Part shown: piece by piece, positions 62,632-64,000 of the stretch | Position numbering within the stretch: position 1 is the first letter of the stretch | Layout: each line of letters starts with the position of its first letter | Assembly: GCA_934792625.1 (NCBI GenBank) | Contig: CAKVON010000007.1 | Span: 46,554-110,553, forward strand | From: an uncultured Atopobiaceae bacterium | GTDB taxonomy: Bacteria > Actinomycetota > Coriobacteriia > Coriobacteriales > Atopobiaceae | Direction of reading: 5' to 3' | DNA: 64,000 nucleotides | Translations under genes and position numbers: made by a program | The notes under the pieces: model-generated | What the model was told of the DNA's origin: nothing | The model's input: the letters and a program-made list of their open reading frames with translations, nothing else | Databases searched by the model: none

Positions 62632-64000
62632 CTACTCGAGCTCGAAGGCGCCGGTGTAGAGCTGGTAGTAGTAGCCCCTCTTGGCAATCAGCTCGTCGTG
62701 GGTGCCGCGCTCGATGATGCGGCCGTGGTCCAGGCAGATGATCACGTCGGAGTTGCGGACCGTCGACAGGCGGTGCGCGATGACGAACGTCGTGCGGCCC
62801 GCCATCAGGGCATCCATGCCGCGCTGGACGATGGCCTCGGTGCGCGTGTCGATCGAGCTCGTGGCCTCGTCCAGGATCATCGCGGGCGGGTCGGCCACTG
62901 CGGCGCGAGCGATGGAGATCAGCTGGCGCTGACCCTGGGACAGCTGCGAGCCATTGCCCGTGAGCAGGGTCTCGTAGCCGTCCGGCAGGCGCTCGATGAA
63001 GTCGTTGGCACCCGCGAGCCTGGCCGCCGCGACGCACTCGGCGTCCGTGGCGTGGAGGTTGCCGTAGCGGATGTTGTCCATCACGGTGCCCGTGAACAGG
63101 TTCACGTCCTGCAGGACCACTCCGAGCGAGCGACGCAGGTCGCCCTTTCGGATCTTGTTGACGTTGATGCCGTCGTAGCGGATCTTGCCGTCGGCGATGT
63201 CGTAGAAGCGGTTGATCAGGTTGGTGATCGTGGTCTTGCCCGCGCCCGTCGCGCCGACGAAGGCGACCTTCTGGCCGGGCTTCGCGTAGACGCTCACGTC
63301 GTGCAGGACCTCGTGGTCGGGGGTGTAGCCAAAGTCCACGTGCTCCATGCGCACGTCGCCGCGAAGCGGGACGTAGGTGGTTGTGCCGTCGTGATGCGGG
63401 TGCCTCCATGCCCACTCGCCGGTGCGCTCGCGGCTCTCGCAGACGTTGCCGTCGGCATCGCGCCCCGCGTTGACCAGCGTGACGTAGCCCTCGTCCTGCT
63501 CGGGCTCCTCGTCCAGCAGCTCGAAGATGCGCTCGGCGCCGGCAAGGCCCATGACCACGGCGTTGATCTGCATGGAGATCTGTCCGATCTGGCCGCAGAA
63601 CTGCTTGGTCATGTTGAGGAACGGCACGACCACGGCGATGGTCAGCGGCAGGCCGGACACGCTGAGGTTGGGCACGCCCACGGCCAGGAAGACGCCGCCG
63701 GCCAGGGCGACCAGGACATAGAGAAGGTTGCCCAGGTTCATCAGGATCGGCATGAGGATGTTGGAGTACATGTTTGCCTTCTGGGACACCTCGAAGAGCT
63801 TCTCGTTACGCTCGTCGAAGTCGGCCTCGGCGGCACGCTCGTGGCAGAAGGCCTTGACGACCTTCTGGCCGCCCATGACCTCCTCGATGTGGCCCTCGAC
63901 CACGCCGAGCTCCTTCTGCTGCGCGATGAAGAACCGAGCGGAGTTGGCGCCCAGGAGCTTGGTGAGAAGTGCCATGCAGGCCACGCCCGCCAGGATGACC
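62632..64000 (-). CDS. ABC transporter, fused permease-ATPase (exporter type), 5' truncated by window
   Basis: C-terminal ~456 residues of an MdlB/YknV-type half-transporter; the reading frame is open to the window edge, so the start lies beyond 64000. The membrane domain portion includes QQKELGVVEGHIEEVMGGQKV and MYSNILMPILMNLGNLLYVLVALAGG. The ATPase has Walker A GATGAGKTTITNL, signature LSQGQRQLISIARA, Walker B MILDEATSSID and the H-loop FVIAHRLSTV. Between them is an unusual insertion (GYVTLVNAGRDADGNVCESRERTGEWAW). Such exporters usually come as two adjacent half genes; the partner would be upstream. Confidence 0.93.
   Translation of the reverse strand, partial: VILAGVACMALLTKLLGANSARFFIAQQKELGVVEGHIEEVMGGQKVVKAFCHERAAEADFDERNEKLFEVSQKANMYSNILMPILMNLGNLLYVLVALAGGVFLAVGVPNLSVSGLPLTIAVVVPFLNMTKQFCGQIGQISMQINAVVMGLAGAERIFELLDEEPEQDEGYVTLVNAGRDADGNVCESRERTGEWAWRHPHHDGTTTYVPLRGDVRMEHVDFGYTPDHEVLHDVSVYAKPGQKVAFVGATGAGKTTITNLINRFYDIADGKIRYDGINVNKIRKGDLRRSLGVVLQDVNLFTGTVMDNIRYGNLHATDAECVAAARLAGANDFIERLPDGYETLLTGNGSQLSQGQRQLISIARAAVADPPAMILDEATSSIDTRTEAIVQRGMDALMAGRTTFVIAHRLSTVRNSDVIICLDHGRIIERGTHDELIAKRGYYYQLYTGAFELE

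Overview
The window is GC-rich (roughly two thirds G+C by eye), gene-dense and bacterial. Gene order and protein style suggest an anaerobic actinobacterium of class Coriobacteriia (Atopobiaceae/Coriobacteriaceae, for example Olsenella or Collinsella relatives). This placement is inferred from the tRNA-dependent amidotransferase, formate-THF ligase, superoxide reductase, selenium/molybdenum enzymes, AddAB and single DnaE; no rRNA is present to confirm it. I found 55 protein genes, no tRNA or rRNA, no CRISPR array and no insertion sequence.

Layout. 0-3.4 kb: gatCAB, which makes Gln-tRNA and/or Asn-tRNA by transamidation. 3.4-6.4 kb: a ModE-type HTH fused to a MocA-like nucleotidyltransferase, ridA, and three small membrane or secreted proteins. 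6.4-20.2 kb: a selenium/molybdenum cofactor island. yqeC is divergent from a tightly coupled 13-gene run: yedF, a class V aminotransferase, DUF3343, yqeB, selD, xdhC, modABC, moaA, a moaC-MOSC fusion, a moeA-like gene and mogA. A pyridoxal kinase/TIGR04076 pair lies convergent to it. The island supplies selenide, selenophosphate, molybdate and molybdopterin, and probably the labile Se ligand of a selenium-dependent molybdenum hydroxylase; the hydroxylase itself is not here.

20.8-25.8 kb: metabolic and regulatory singletons (aldo-keto reductase, histidine phosphatase, MarR, asnS, YvlD-type membrane protein, TrpR-like YerC). 25.8-36.6 kb: addB-addA and dnaE. 36.6-42.5 kb: SlyD-type FKBP, desulfoferrodoxin, a NadE-like protein with a degraded ATP loop, ruvCAB and a small unknown. 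42.6-48.9 kb: fhs, cold shock protein, a HAD phosphatase and two tandem PepV-type dipeptidases. 49-50.4 kb: an AT-richer, probably acquired DUF4143 AAA ATPase behind a perfect inverted repeat. 50.5-60.8 kb: a large unknown TPR-like protein with a DUF1015 protein, a HAD phosphatase, a phasin-like/UbiB pair, an RlpA-barrel secreted protein and htpG. 61-64 kb: an unknown nuclease-like protein, a 600-base repeat-bearing gap, and the 3' part of an ABC exporter gene cut by the window end.

The strongest unexplained signal cuts across all of these regions. The 13-mer GCACTTCTCGGCA (or its complement TGCCGAGAAGTGC) occurs at least 11 times exactly, and its 10-base core about 32 times, in genes and gaps and in more than one reading frame. 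It forms an inverted pair upstream of htpG, sits in the loop of the fhs terminator, and has decayed tandem versions at 44.8 and 57.3 kb. It behaves like a genome-wide signal such as a DNA uptake sequence, a Chi-like site or a chromosome-organisation site; I do not know a described equivalent in this group.
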